From positions 1 through 36,685 of the forward strand of contig NZ_CALWXV010000025.1 of the NCBI RefSeq assembly GCF_944385615.1: DNA of 36,685 nucleotides, in the 5' to 3' direction. Shown here piece by piece: positions 18,701 through 26,952 of the stretch (positions are counted from its first letter, which is position 1; every line of letters begins with the position of its first letter). The translations under genes were made by a program, and so were the position numbers. The notes under the pieces are model-generated. The model was not told the origin of the DNA. It saw only the letters and a list, made by a program, of their open reading frames with translations, and did no database searches. The stretch comes from an uncultured Flavonifractor sp. Lineage in GTDB: Bacteria > Bacillota > Clostridia > Oscillospirales > Oscillospiraceae.

Positions 18701-18798
18701 GGGACCGCTGTACTCCCAAGAGACGGCAGGTCCCAACCCATGGGAAACAGCCGTCCAAAATACGCGCTGTATCCCCAAGGGGGAACGGCAGCTGGAGG
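18701..18798 (+). promoter_or_regulatory. Structured leader of panT with competing stems
   Basis: GACGGC (18722-18727) pairs with GCCGTC (18750-18755), enclosing TCCCA/TGGGA (18731-18745). Alternatively GGGACC (18701-18706) pairs with GGTCCC (18729-18734), and GCCGT pairs with ACGGC (18785-18789) just before the ribosome-binding site GGAGG (18794-18798). These options exclude one another, as in a translational switch. I do not match it to a known riboswitch class. Confidence 0.4.
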
Positions 18799-18807
18799 TA
18801 ATTGCAT

Positions 18808-19494
18808 ATGAAACAAGCGCTCACCCGGTCCCAACGGAGCAAACAGGTGCAGGGCATGGCCATTCTGGCCATGTTTACCGGCATTATTTTTCTGCTCACC
18901 TTTACGCCCATCGGCATGATTGACCTGCCTGTCATCAAGGCCACCATTCTCCACGTACCGGTCATCATCGGCTCCATTCTGCTGGGACCCAAGAAGGGCG
19001 CTTTTCTGGGCGCTATGTTTGGTCTGTCCAGCCTCATCAAAAACACGCTGGTGCCCGGTCTGTCCTCCTTTGTCTTTTCTCCCTTTATCCCCGTCCCCGG
19101 CCTGGACCGGGGCAGCCCCTGGGCGCTGTTTATTTGCTTTGTGCCCCGTATCCTGGTGGGCGTCACCCCCTGGCTGGTGTACACCCTGATTAAGTTCCTG
19201 TTCCGGAAGTCCAACGCCGGTGTTCAGACTGTGGGCATGGTGATCGCCGGCATCGTGGGCGCCCTCACCAACACCGCCCTGGTGATGGGCTCCATCGGCG
19301 TGATCTTTACGGAGGCCTACGCCGCCGCCCAGGGCATCCCCGCCGACGCGGTGATGGGCTTTATTCTGGGCATCGTGGCCGCCAACGGCATCCCCGAGGC
19401 CATTGTGGCCGCCGTCATCACCCCCGCCGTGTGCGTCCCCATGGTGCGGGCCCTCAAGCTGGAGAAGGCCCCTGCCGCCGCCCAGCCCGCCTGA
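18808..19494 (+). CDS. ECF transporter S component, probably for pantothenate
   Basis: This 228-residue integral membrane protein looks like the substrate-binding subunit of an energy-coupling-factor importer. It has about six hydrophobic segments and the typical S-component run LHVPVIIGSILLGPKKGAFL, followed by GAMFGLSSLIKNTL. Pantothenate (PanT-type) is inferred because coaX, the pantothenate kinase, begins one base after its stop and coaBC is divergent. The ATPase and T subunits are not in this window. Start ATG 18808 has GGAGG nine bases upstream; a TTG at 18802 is less likely. Confidence 0.82.
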   Translation: MKQALTRSQRSKQVQGMAILAMFTGIIFLLTFTPIGMIDLPVIKATILHVPVIIGSILLGPKKGAFLGAMFGLSSLIKNTLVPGLSSFVFSPFIPVPGLDRGSPWALFICFVPRILVGVTPWLVYTLIKFLFRKSNAGVQTVGMVIAGIVGALTNTALVMGSIGVIFTEAYAAAQGIPADAVMGFILGIVAANGIPEAIVAAVITPAVCVPMVRALKLEKAPAAAQPA

Positions 19495-19495
19495 T

Positions 19496-20260
19496 ATGCT
19501 GCTGGCTGTCGATATTGGCAACACCACCGTGGCTCTGGCGGGGCTGCGGGGGGATGTGCCCGCTTTTGTGATCCGCCTGCCCAGCGATTGCGGCAGAGAT
19601 GCAGCCGCCTGGACGAATACCCTCCGGCAGCGGCTGGAAGGGGAGGGCGTGGACCCGAGAGAGGCGGATGGGGCCGTTCTTTCCTCGGTGGTGCCCGCCC
19701 TTACCCGCCCGGTGACCGCCGCCCTGGCGTCCCTTACCGGCCGCACCCCGTTGGTGGTGGGCAGGACCACCCCCACCGGTCTGGATCTGGGGGGGTATGA
19801 TGCCTTTCATCTGGGCATGGACCGGGTGGTGGACTGTGTGGCCGCCCTGGCCCGGTACGGCGGCCCGGTGGCGGTCTTTGACATGGGTACCGCCACCACC
19901 CTGTCGGCAGCGGACAAAAACGGCGTTTTCCTGGGTGGGATGATCCTGCCCGGGCTGGCCCTCTCTCTGGAGGCCCTCAGCGCCAAGGCCGCCCAGCTGC
20001 CCCCCATCACCCTGACCCCGCCGGAGGGCCTCATGGGTACCGATACGGTGTCCTGTATGAAGCACGGCGCCCTCTACGGCGCCGCCGGTGCCATTGAGGG
20101 CATTGTCCGGAGGCTGGAGAGAACATATGGCCCGCTGACGGTGGTGCTCACCGGGGGCAACAGTACCCTGGTGCGGCCCCTGCTGGAGATCTCCACCGCC
20201 TGGGAGCCCAACCTGACCTTTTTGGGGCTGGCGGAGATTTGGAGACGCAATCAATGCTAA
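19496..20260 (+). CDS. coaX: Type III pantothenate kinase
   Basis: This 254-residue enzyme phosphorylates pantothenate, the first step of CoA synthesis. Family motifs are the N-terminal phosphate loop AVDIGNTTVALAGL, GMDRVVDCVAA, the acidic DMGTATTL loop and a late VVLTGGNSTLV. It is the CoaX type, usually feedback-insensitive to CoA. ATG 19496 begins one base after the upstream stop (TGATATG), so translation is coupled to the transporter gene. The open frame continues further upstream but that part overlaps panT and is not CoaX-like. Confidence 0.95.
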   Translation: MLLAVDIGNTTVALAGLRGDVPAFVIRLPSDCGRDAAAWTNTLRQRLEGEGVDPREADGAVLSSVVPALTRPVTAALASLTGRTPLVVGRTTPTGLDLGGYDAFHLGMDRVVDCVAALARYGGPVAVFDMGTATTLSAADKNGVFLGGMILPGLALSLEALSAKAAQLPPITLTPPEGLMGTDTVSCMKHGALYGAAGAIEGIVRRLERTYGPLTVVLTGGNSTLVRPLLEISTAWEPNLTFLGLAEIWRRNQC

Positions 20261-20297
20261 AAAACGGCACGCCGCTTGATGCAGCGTGCCGTTTTTT
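20261..20297. terminator. Bidirectional terminator between coaX and the BrkB-like gene
   Basis: ACGGCACGC (20264-20272) pairs with GCGTGCCGT (20284-20292). An A-tract precedes and a T-tract follows, so it can end both convergent transcripts. Confidence 0.9.
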
Positions 20298-21165
20298 ATC
20301 GGTCTTCTTGCTTGGATTCCCGAAGCAACTTGAGTTTTTTGTGCTTGTACCACACGCAGTTAAAGACATTGCCCAAAATTAAAATATTGCCGCACAGGTA
20401 GAGCCACACCAGCATGATGATGATGGAGGCCAGGGACCCGTACACCAGGGAGTACCGGGAGGACAGGCCGATAAACCAGGAAAAGAGGATGGAGAAGGCG
20501 GACAGGGCCACCGAGGCCAGAAATGCGCCGGTGAGAACGGGGGGCCGGGGCCTGCCGGCCGGGGCGGCCACCCGGTAGACCAGCAGCACAAAGAGAAAGA
20601 CCAGCAAAAAGAGCAGCAGAAAGCGAAACCACTGCCAGTCCCAGGGCAGGGTATGGGTATCCAGCTGGAGCAGCCGCTCCACCGTCTGAAAGAGCCATCC
20701 GCCGGTGAGCAGCACCACAAGGGACAGGCAGATGGTGACCAGCAGCAGCACCGCAAAGAGCACGCTGGCCAGAATCTGCCGGAAACCCCGGTAACCCTTG
20801 CGGCTATAGATCTCCTCCATAATGTTCATCAAAGCCCGGAAGGCCGCCGAGGCGGAGAACAGGGTCATAAAAAGGCCTGCGATCAGCAGTCCGGTGGACT
20901 GATTGGAGGTGATGTACCAGACGTATTCCTTTAAAATGCTCAGGATGGCAGGGGGCAGCAGGGGGGCGGAGGCCTCCAGCACCGCGTCCAGGTCCACCGG
21001 CAGCAGGCTGATGAAGGCGTTGACGCAGATGAGCAGAGGAAAGAAGGAGAGAATGAGGAAATAGGCAAGCTCAGCGGCGGAACGGGAAATGTGCTTGGAA
21101 AAATAGAGCTCAGCCATCTCCAGCACAAATCTGACCGGCTTTTTTTGCAGCAGCCCTTTGGGCAT
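20296..21165 (-). CDS. YihY/BrkB family inner-membrane protein
   Basis: This 289-residue protein belongs to the YihY/BrkB family (once misnamed RNase BN). It shows six hydrophobic segments, the typical SRSAAELAYFLILSFFPLLI opening after a short amphipathic start, a central FSASAAFRALMNIMEEIY and a late IIIMLVWLYLCGNILILGN. Members are thought to be transporters or envelope proteins; substrate unknown. I use ATG 21165 because GGGAGGTG lies five bases upstream; the frame stays open for 46 codons more but without family similarity. It ends in the terminator shared with coaX. Confidence 0.88.
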   Translation of the reverse strand: MPKGLLQKKPVRFVLEMAELYFSKHISRSAAELAYFLILSFFPLLICVNAFISLLPVDLDAVLEASAPLLPPAILSILKEYVWYITSNQSTGLLIAGLFMTLFSASAAFRALMNIMEEIYSRKGYRGFRQILASVLFAVLLLVTICLSLVVLLTGGWLFQTVERLLQLDTHTLPWDWQWFRFLLLFLLVFLFVLLVYRVAAPAGRPRPPVLTGAFLASVALSAFSILFSWFIGLSSRYSLVYGSLASIIIMLVWLYLCGNILILGNVFNCVWYKHKKLKLLRESKQEDR

Positions 21166-21272
21166 GGGCACACCTCCCACCATACAGGTTCCTCTTGAAT
21201 ATACCATAAAATGGAATCCAATGCAAGGACAAGGAAGGGCGTCTTCCTGGTCCTTGCTGGTTTTTGGGCAGC

Positions 21273-21300
21273 AAAAAACCGCCTGCGCGGCAGGCGGTTT
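21273..21300 (-). terminator. Rho-independent terminator of rpsT
   Basis: On the minus strand AAACCGCCTGC pairs with GCAGGCGGTTT around CGC (21300-21276), followed by a run of six Ts. It lies 17 bases after the rpsT stop. Confidence 0.9.
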
Positions 21301-21316
21301 CATGTTTGACCACAGA

Positions 21317-21580
21317 TCAGGCCAGCTTGTTCAGCTTGATGGTCATGGCGCTCTTCTTGTGCGCAGCGTTGTTCCGGTGCAGCAGACCATGAACCACGGC
21401 CTTGTCGACCGCCTTAACGGCCACCTTGTAAGCGCCCTCGGCCTCGCTGCGGTTGCCTTCGACCACCGCGGCCTCAAACTTCTTGATGTCGGTCTTGAGG
21501 GCGGACTTCGCGGCCTTGTTCTGCATGGCCTTGGTCTTATTCACCAGGACACGCTTCTTGGCAGACTTAATATTCGGCAA
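21317..21580 (-). CDS. rpsT: 30S ribosomal protein S20
   Basis: This 87-residue protein is S20: it opens LPNIKSAKKRVLVNKTKAMQ (Met in the protein), followed by the helical LKTDIKKFEAAV region, and ends in the conserved HRNNAAHKKSAMTIKLNKL. The start codon is TTG (21580-21578), with GAGGAGG seven bases upstream. S20 genes often use rare starts linked to autoregulation. It has its own promoter and terminator, so it is a single-gene unit, divergent from gpr. Confidence 0.96.
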   Translation of the reverse strand: MPNIKSAKKRVLVNKTKAMQNKAAKSALKTDIKKFEAAVVEGNRSEAEGAYKVAVKAVDKAVVHGLLHRNNAAHKKSAMTIKLNKLA

Positions 21581-21639
21581 ACCAAACACCTCCTCCGATG
21601 ACGATAGTAATACACATAGTTTGCCCTGTGCATTTTTAC

Positions 21640-21668
21640 ATTCTAGCAGGAAGGCATGAAAATTGCAA
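21640..21668 (-). promoter_or_regulatory. rpsT promoter
   Basis: Minus strand: TTGCAA (21668-21663), 17 bases, then TAGAAT (21645-21640) preceded by TGC, an extended -10. The leader before the TTG start is about 55 bases. Confidence 0.78.
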
Positions 21669-21779
21669 CTGTTTTTTTCAAATTTTTTCACCTTTTTTGA
21701 ATATGGGGCCGCTCTGCGCAAAAAATAGAGGAAAGCGGCACACAAAACACCATATCTTGGGGTATTTAGGAGGACGGTT

Positions 21780-22682
21780 ATGGAAAAACGACGGACGGAC
21801 CTGGCGGTGGAGGCCGCCCAGCTGTGGCGGGAAGGGGGCAATGAGGGGGAGCTGCCCGGCGTGGAGCAAACGGAATCCGTCCGGGAGGGTTACCCGGTGA
21901 CCACAGTGCGTATCTTCAACGACCAGGGGGCCAAGGCCCTGGGCAAGCCGGTGGGCACCTATGTGACCCTCACCCTGGAGGGGCTGGCCCGCCGGGAGCA
22001 GGACGCCTTCGGCCGGGCGGCCCGAGCGGTGGCGGCGGAGCTGTCCGCCCTGCTGAAGCTGCCCCAAAAGGCCCCCGTTCTGGTGGTGGGGCTGGGCAAC
22101 CGGGCCATTACCCCCGACAACATCGGCCCCGCCGCCGCCGACCACACCATGGTTACCCGCCATCTGGTGGAACAGGTGCCAGAGCATTTTGGCTGTTTCC
22201 GGCCGGTGGCGGCGCTGGCGGCGGGGGTGCTGGGCACTACCGGCGTGGAGAGCGGGGAGCTGGTGAAGGCGGTGACCGAGAAGATCCGGCCCTCCAGCGT
22301 CATTGCGGTGGACGCCCTGGCCTCCCGCAGCCTGAGCCGGGTGTGCAACACCATCCAGCTGGCCGACACCGGCATTACCCCCGGCTCCGGGGTAGGCAAC
22401 GCCCGGGCGGCCCTGGACCAGCGGAGCCTGGGAGTGCCTGTCATCGCCGTGGGGGTGCCCACAGTGGTGGACGGGGCCACCCTGGCCGCCGATCTGCTGG
22501 CCGAGGCGGGGCAGGGAGACCTGGACTCCCAGACCCTCCAGGGAGCGGGGGAGGGGGTGCTGGTCACCCCACGAGACATCGACGCCAAGGTTACCGATCT
22601 GGCCAAGGTGGTGGGGTTTGGCATCAACCTGGCCCTTCAGGAGGGACTGACAGTGGAGGATGTGGAGCTGTATTTAAGCTGA
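21780..22682 (+). CDS. gpr: GPR germination endopeptidase
   Basis: This 300-residue protease degrades small acid-soluble spore proteins at germination and shows the organism forms endospores. Family landmarks: RTDLAVEA at the N-terminus around the self-processing site, VLVVGLGNRAITPDNIGP, VTRHL, GVLGTTGVES, IAVDALASRSLSRV and GSGVGNARAAL. The segment before RTDLA is only four residues, shorter than the Bacillus propeptide. AGGAGG precedes the ATG. A sigma-F/G promoter is expected, but I see only a weak -35-like GAATA near 21700, so I do not annotate one. A palindromic terminator follows. Confidence 0.95.
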   Translation: MEKRRTDLAVEAAQLWREGGNEGELPGVEQTESVREGYPVTTVRIFNDQGAKALGKPVGTYVTLTLEGLARREQDAFGRAARAVAAELSALLKLPQKAPVLVVGLGNRAITPDNIGPAAADHTMVTRHLVEQVPEHFGCFRPVAALAAGVLGTTGVESGELVKAVTEKIRPSSVIAVDALASRSLSRVCNTIQLADTGITPGSGVGNARAALDQRSLGVPVIAVGVPTVVDGATLAADLLAEAGQGDLDSQTLQGAGEGVLVTPRDIDAKVTDLAKVVGFGINLALQEGLTVEDVELYLS

Positions 22683-22685
22683 ACC

Positions 22686-22717
22686 TGTCAAAAAAGACCT
22701 GTAGGTCTTTTTTGACA
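22686..22717. terminator. Palindromic terminator after gpr and repeat copy B
   Basis: TGTCAAAAAAGACCT (22686-22700) pairs perfectly over 15 bases with 22703-22717. It sits three bases past the gpr stop and also closes repeat copy B on the minus strand. Confidence 0.8.
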
Positions 22718-22920
22718 AAGAGCAGCATGACGGATGGGGTTCGATTTCTTGCGAAATTGTCACCCCATCCGCCATGAGAAGCGTCCTTTCCGAGGCACAT
22801 GTCCCCGGAAAGGACAGATTTTGATTTGATTCCGCGCCTATGGGCGGCGGAACTCTGCGAGGCTTCCTTGTTGGGAAGTCTTTTGACAAGCTGAGATCTG
22901 CTGCAACGTACAGCAGGTCT
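22718..22920 (-). repeat. Structured RNA-like repeat, copy B
   Basis: Read on the minus strand after lepA: a first hairpin (22920-22894), GTCAAAAGA (22887-22879), a small hairpin GAAGG-type (22878-22863), GCCTCGCAGAGTT (22863-22851), a GC stem (22852-22830), the linker AATCAAAATC, a stem GTCCTTTCC/GGAAAGGAC (22815-22783) capped by 15 bases with ACATGTG, and a 15-bp stem (22776-22726) with inner ATTTC GCAA GAAAT. The same order and blocks occur in copy A. This fills the 244-base gap between the convergent gpr and lepA genes. Confidence 0.75.
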
Positions 22921-22926
22921 TTTTGG

Positions 22927-24735
22927 TTATTCTTCGTCCAGCTTCAATACTGCCATGAACGCCTCGGTGGGAATCTGTACAGTACCCAGAGAGCGCATCT
23001 TCTTTTTGCCCTCTTTCTGCTTTTCCAGCAGCTTTTTCTTTCGGGTGATATCGCCGCCGTAGCACTTGGCCAGCACGTCCTTCCGCATGGCCTTGACGGT
23101 TTCCCGGGCAATGACCTTGCCGCCGATGGCGGCCTGCACCGGCACCTCGAAGAGCTGGCGGGGGATGTTCTCCTTCAGCTTTTCGCACAGCCGCCGGGCC
23201 CGGGGATAAGCTTTATCCTTGTGAGCGATAAAGCTCAAAGCGTCCACCTGGTCGCCGTTGAGCAGCATATCCACCTTCACCAGCTCGGAGGGCTCGTACC
23301 GGTCCATCTCGTAGTCTAGGGAGGCGTACCCCTTGGTGCGGGCCTTTAGAGTGTCAAAGAAATCATAGATGATCTCGCCCAACGGCATGGAGTAGTGCAG
23401 CTCCACCAGATTGGTGTCCAGATACTGCATATCCTTGTACTCGCCCCGCCGGTCCTGACACATGGGCATGATGTTGCCCACATAGTCCGGGGGTGTGACG
23501 ATGGACACCTTGGCGTAGGGCTCCTCCGCCAGCTCGATATTGGCGGGGTCGGGGTAGTTGTGGGGGTTATCCACCATGACCACCGTGCCGTCGGTCTTGG
23601 TGATGCGGTAGATCACCGAGGGCAGGGTGGTGATGAGGTCCAGGTCAAACTCCCGTTCCAGCCGCTCCTGGATGATCTCCATATGGAGCATCCCCAAAAA
23701 GCCGCACCGGAAGCCAAAGCCCAGAGCGGCGGAGGACTCAGGCTCGAAGGACAGGGAGGCGTCGTTGAGCTGGAGCTTCTCCAGCGCGTCCCGCAGATCG
23801 GGGTATTTGCTGCCGTCCTCGGTGTAGATGCCACAGTACACCATGGCCCGGGCGGGGCGGTAGCCGGGCAGAGGCTCCGCCGCCGGGGTCTCCGCCCCGG
23901 TGACGGTGTCGCCCACCTGGGTATCCTTCACGTTCTTGATGGAGGCGGTGAAGTAGCCCACCTCGCCGGCGATCAGCTCCTGGCAGGGCTCCATGCCCAG
24001 GGGGAGCAGGTGGCCGCACTCGATGACCTGATAGGAGGCCCCGGAGGCCATCATCTTGACCGTCATGCCGGTTTTGATGGTGCCCTCCATCACCCGGAAG
24101 TACACGATGACACCCCGGTAGGCGTCATACTGGCTATCGAAGATCAGGGCCTTGAGAGGGGCATTGGGGTCTCCCTTGGGGGCGGGGACGTTTTTCACAA
24201 TGTCCTCCAGCACCGCCGGGATGTTGATGCCCACCTTGGCGGAGATTTCGGGGGCGTCCTGGGCGGGGATGCCGATGATGTTTTCAATTTCATCCTTCAC
24301 CCGCTGGGGATCGGCGGCGGGCAGGTCGATCTTATTCACCACCGGCAAAATCTCCAGGTCGTGCTCCATGGCCAGGAAGGTGTTGGCCAGGGTCTGGGCC
24401 TCGATACCCTGGGCGGCGTCCACCACCAGCACCGCGCCCTCGCAGGCCGCCAGGGAACGGGAGACCTCATAGTTGAAGTCCACGTGGCCGGGGGTGTCGA
24501 TGAGGTTGAGCTCGTAAATGTTGCCGTCCTCCGCCTGATAGTTGAGCTTGACGGCCCGGGCCTTGATGGTGATGCCCCGCTCCTTCTCCAGGTCCATGTT
24601 GTCCAGCAGCTGGGACTCCATCTCCCGGGCGGTGACGGCGTTGCACTGCTCGATCAGCCGGTCGGAAAGGGTGGATTTGCCGTGGTCGATGTGGGCAATG
24701 ATCGAGAAATTACGGATTTTAGATTGGTCGGTCAA
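22927..24735 (-). CDS. lepA: Elongation factor 4 (LepA)
   Basis: This 602-residue translational GTPase acts on the ribosome and is linked to back-translocation or initiation. G motifs: AHIDHGKST (14-22), the RGITI switch, DTPGHVDF and NKIDLP. The EF4-specific C-terminal domain is present, with the late LYDRY-like region and [20 protein letters not shown] near the end. The length is standard. It lies 39 bases after the XRE regulator gene on the same strand and may be co-transcribed with it. The gene is head-on to replication from the origin. Confidence 0.97.
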   Translation of the reverse strand: MTDQSKIRNFSIIAHIDHGKSTLSDRLIEQCNAVTAREMESQLLDNMDLEKERGITIKARAVKLNYQAEDGNIYELNLIDTPGHVDFNYEVSRSLAACEGAVLVVDAAQGIEAQTLANTFLAMEHDLEILPVVNKIDLPAADPQRVKDEIENIIGIPAQDAPEISAKVGINIPAVLEDIVKNVPAPKGDPNAPLKALIFDSQYDAYRGVIVYFRVMEGTIKTGMTVKMMASGASYQVIECGHLLPLGMEPCQELIAGEVGYFTASIKNVKDTQVGDTVTGAETPAAEPLPGYRPARAMVYCGIYTEDGSKYPDLRDALEKLQLNDASLSFEPESSAALGFGFRCGFLGMLHMEIIQERLEREFDLDLITTLPSVIYRITKTDGTVVMVDNPHNYPDPANIELAEEPYAKVSIVTPPDYVGNIMPMCQDRRGEYKDMQYLDTNLVELHYSMPLGEIIYDFFDTLKARTKGYASLDYEMDRYEPSELVKVDMLLNGDQVDALSFIAHKDKAYPRARRLCEKLKENIPRQLFEVPVQAAIGGKVIARETVKAMRKDVLAKCYGGDITRKKKLLEKQKEGKKKMRSLGTVQIPTEAFMAVLKLDEE

Positions 24736-24774
24736 GTGGATACCTCCCGTTTTGATCAGATTTTATTGGATCTT

Positions 24775-25470
24775 TTATTTTTCCCTGCGCTCGGCAGAGC
24801 GGCGGTTGATGCGCTCGCCGGTGTTGTGGATGATCTGGAGCAGGGATTGGTACAGCCCCGGATAGTTCTCCATCAGGGCGTCGTTGTTCATGGGGGGGAA
24901 GCTGCCCTTGTCCTTGACGTGGGCGGCCAGGGCCTCGGTATATTCCGCCTCGGCGCAGATCATATCGGCAAAGGGCATCCCTGCCACAAACTGCTGGGGA
25001 GACACCGAGAAGAAGTCCTCGTTCTGGGTGCCGTCCGCCCGGTACAGGTGGCGGAACAGCTTATAGATGGCCGTGCCCAGGTAGTCGGCGGCGGCGTTGA
25101 TGGCCTCCTTTTTGCCGGTCTTGCCCAGCAGGTCGAACAGCACCCCGGTGGAGTTCACCAGCAGCTTTTTATTCAGGGTGGCCAGGATGGAGCCGTGGAG
25201 CACGTTGTCCTTTTCGGTGGAGTAGTCGTACAGCTCCTCGGCGGCGATGGTGGTGCCGTCCCGGCTCAGGGTACGGCCCAGCAAAAAGTCAGCCGACACA
25301 TTATAATAATTACAGGCCTTGATGACAAAGGCAAGGCCCGGTTCCCGAACGCCGTTTTCATAGTGGGACAGCAGAGCCTGGCTGATCCCCAGCTCTTTGG
25401 CTACCGCCCGCTGGGATACCCCCTTCTCCTGCCGCAGAAGAGACAGACAGCGGGAAAAATCAGACGTCAT
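24775..25470 (-). CDS. XRE-family transcriptional regulator
   Basis: The 231-residue protein has an N-terminal XRE/Cro helix-turn-helix (about 5-65): LSLLRQEKGVSQRAVAKELG, then ISQALLSHYENGVREPGL with the usual Tyr-Glu-Asn-Gly. The remaining 165 residues are helical with no domain I recognise; a ligand-sensing or oligomerising role is possible. The gene is divergent from pta, so pta is the first candidate target. GGAGAGG precedes the ATG. Confidence 0.85.
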   Translation of the reverse strand: MTSDFSRCLSLLRQEKGVSQRAVAKELGISQALLSHYENGVREPGLAFVIKACNYYNVSADFLLGRTLSRDGTTIAAEELYDYSTEKDNVLHGSILATLNKKLLVNSTGVLFDLLGKTGKKEAINAAADYLGTAIYKLFRHLYRADGTQNEDFFSVSPQQFVAGMPFADMICAEAEYTEALAAHVKDKGSFPPMNNDALMENYPGLYQSLLQIIHNTGERINRRSAERREK

Positions 25471-25500
25471 AATACACCTCTCCTAAAAAACAGTGTGTAT

Positions 25501-25529
25501 AGTATAAATGCAAAAATACCAAAAGTAAA
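25501..25529 (-). promoter_or_regulatory. Promoter of the XRE regulator gene
   Basis: Minus strand TTTACT (25529-25524), 17 bases, TATACT (25506-25501). The leader is about 25 bases. Confidence 0.65.
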
Positions 25530-25564
25530 GAGCGTTTTTTCACAATATTTTTTCGCTCAGGTCC

Positions 25565-25594
25565 TTGTGATTGTTCTAAGGATGGGTGTATAAT
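25565..25594 (+). promoter_or_regulatory. pta promoter
   Basis: TTGTGA (25565-25570), 18 bases, then a perfect TATAAT (25589-25594). The leader before the GTG start is about 50 bases. Confidence 0.7.
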
Positions 25595-25651
25595 ACTTAT
25601 ACCGCCGAGTATGTGGCAAAAGTACGGATCATTGAAATGGAGGAGATTCCC

Positions 25652-26635
25652 GTGGCTATTCATATGTTTCAGCAACTGATCGACACGTTGAAGAAGAGTC
25701 CCAAGAAGATCGTGTTCACCGAGGGCACCGATCCCCGTATCCTGGAGGCCAGCGCCCGCCTGCTGGCCGGTACCTGGCTGACCCCTCTGCTCATCGGCAA
25801 CGTGGATGAGATCCACGCCGCCGCCGAGGAGGCCGGCTACAACATCCGGGGCGCCGAGATCATCGACCCCGCCACCTATCCCGACATGGACAAAATGGTG
25901 GAGGAGATGGTGGCCCTGCGTAAGGGCAAGATGACCGTGGAGGAGTGCAAGGCTGCCCTGCAGCACGGCAACTACTTCGGCACCATGCTGGTGAAGATGG
26001 GCGTGGCCCACTGCCTGCTGGGCGGCGCCACCTACTCCACCGCCAACACCGTCCGTCCTGCCCTGCAGCTCATCAAGACCAAGCCGGGCAACAAGATCGT
26101 GTCCTCCTGCTTCATTCTGGTGCGGGAAGGCGTGGGCGAGAATACCGTGCTGGCCATGGGCGACTGCGCCATCAACATTGACCCCAACGAGGACGAGCTG
26201 GTGGAAATCACCACCGAGGTGGCCCACTGTGCCCGTACCTTCGGCATCGACCCCAAGGTGGCCATGCTGAGCTACTCCACCAAGGGCTCCGGCAAGGGCG
26301 ACACCGTGGACAAGATGCGTCACGCCTATGAGAAGGTAGTGGCCTCCAACCCCGACTTCGCCGTGGACGGCGAGCTGCAGTTCGATGCTGCCGTGTCCCC
26401 CAAGGTGGGTCAGCTCAAGTGCCCCGGCTCTCCTGTGGCCGGCTACGCCAATACCTTTATCTTCCCCAACATCAACGCCGGCAACATTGGCTATAAGATC
26501 GCCCAGCGTCTGGGCGGCTTTGACGCCTACGGCCCCGTGTTGCTGGGCCTCAACGCCCCCATCAACGACCTGTCCCGTGGCTGCAACGCCCAGGAGGTCT
26601 ACTCCATGGCTATTATTACCGCGGCTCTGGCGTAA
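25652..26635 (+). CDS. pta: Phosphate acetyltransferase
   Basis: This 327-residue enzyme interconverts acetyl-CoA and acetyl-phosphate and feeds acetate/ATP formation with acetate kinase. Family features: KKIVFTEGTDPRILEASARL at the start, GGATYSTANTVRPALQLI, LSYSTKGSGKGDTVDKM and the C-terminal NIGYKIAQRLGGFDAYGPVL region. It is the short catalytic-only form without the regulatory N-terminal domain. The start is GTG 25652, six bases after AGGAG; the frame is open 22 codons further but that part covers the promoter leader. Codons are strongly biased, typical of high expression. Confidence 0.95.
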   Translation: MAIHMFQQLIDTLKKSPKKIVFTEGTDPRILEASARLLAGTWLTPLLIGNVDEIHAAAEEAGYNIRGAEIIDPATYPDMDKMVEEMVALRKGKMTVEECKAALQHGNYFGTMLVKMGVAHCLLGGATYSTANTVRPALQLIKTKPGNKIVSSCFILVREGVGENTVLAMGDCAINIDPNEDELVEITTEVAHCARTFGIDPKVAMLSYSTKGSGKGDTVDKMRHAYEKVVASNPDFAVDGELQFDAAVSPKVGQLKCPGSPVAGYANTFIFPNINAGNIGYKIAQRLGGFDAYGPVLLGLNAPINDLSRGCNAQEVYSMAIITAALA

Positions 26636-26640
26636 GTAAG

Positions 26641-26770
26641 AAGTGCGGAGCCGTCGAGAGCAGCGGGCTAAGCCGCGGAACGCAGGAAACAAACCGACAG
26701 GGCCACAGGCCCGGTGGTTTGTTTTCGGAGTTGGAGCGGCTTAGAACCGCATCGCGAACAGGCGGAGTAT
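26641..26770 (+). ncRNA. Unidentified structured RNA after pta
   Basis: A long nested stem is evident: GCGG (26663-26666) with CCGC (26747-26750), CTAAGCCGC (26668-26676) with GCGGCTTAG (26736-26744), AAACAAACC (26687-26695) with GGTTTGTTT (26716-26724), and GGGCC (26700-26704) with GGCCC (26708-26712). A nearly symmetric 10/11-base internal loop lies in the middle. A terminator follows at 26793. It starts just after the pta stop, so it is a 3' UTR element or a separate small RNA. It matches no class I can name; the outline recalls 6S RNA only loosely. 26826-26952 holds nothing I can support. Confidence 0.5.
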
Positions 26771-26792
26771 GACAACAAAAAGGTACATCAAG

Positions 26793-26825
26793 CCGGAGCG
26801 CCCGCAAGGGGCGCTCCGGTTTTTT
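26793..26825 (+). terminator. Rho-independent terminator of pta and its 3' RNA
   Basis: CCGGAGCGCCC (26793-26803) pairs with GGGCGCTCCGG (26809-26819), followed by six Ts. Confidence 0.93.
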
Positions 26826-26952
26826 GCGGCTGTGGGGGAGACAAGATTATAAATAGGATAAAAGCGGGCGCTGTTCCCACCTGCTATGACCTGTCGGAAT
26901 GAAAATTTCTTTCGTCATTTGGATGAATCCGGTCGATTTTTCCCGGAAAGAC

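Noticed and set aside
21690-21779. Sigma-G promoter for gpr
   Set aside because: Only a weak -35-like GAATA is present and no convincing -10 at the right spacing.
22731-22770. tRNA T-loop-like GGTTCGATTTC in repeat copy B
   Set aside because: No acceptor stem, anticodon arm or CCA context; it is one side of the last stem of the repeat.
23395-25593. 732-codon open frame opposite lepA
   Set aside because: Antisense shadow of lepA and the XRE gene with the same biased composition.
26714-26902. 62-codon open frame after pta
   Set aside because: It covers the structured RNA and terminator and has no family resemblance.
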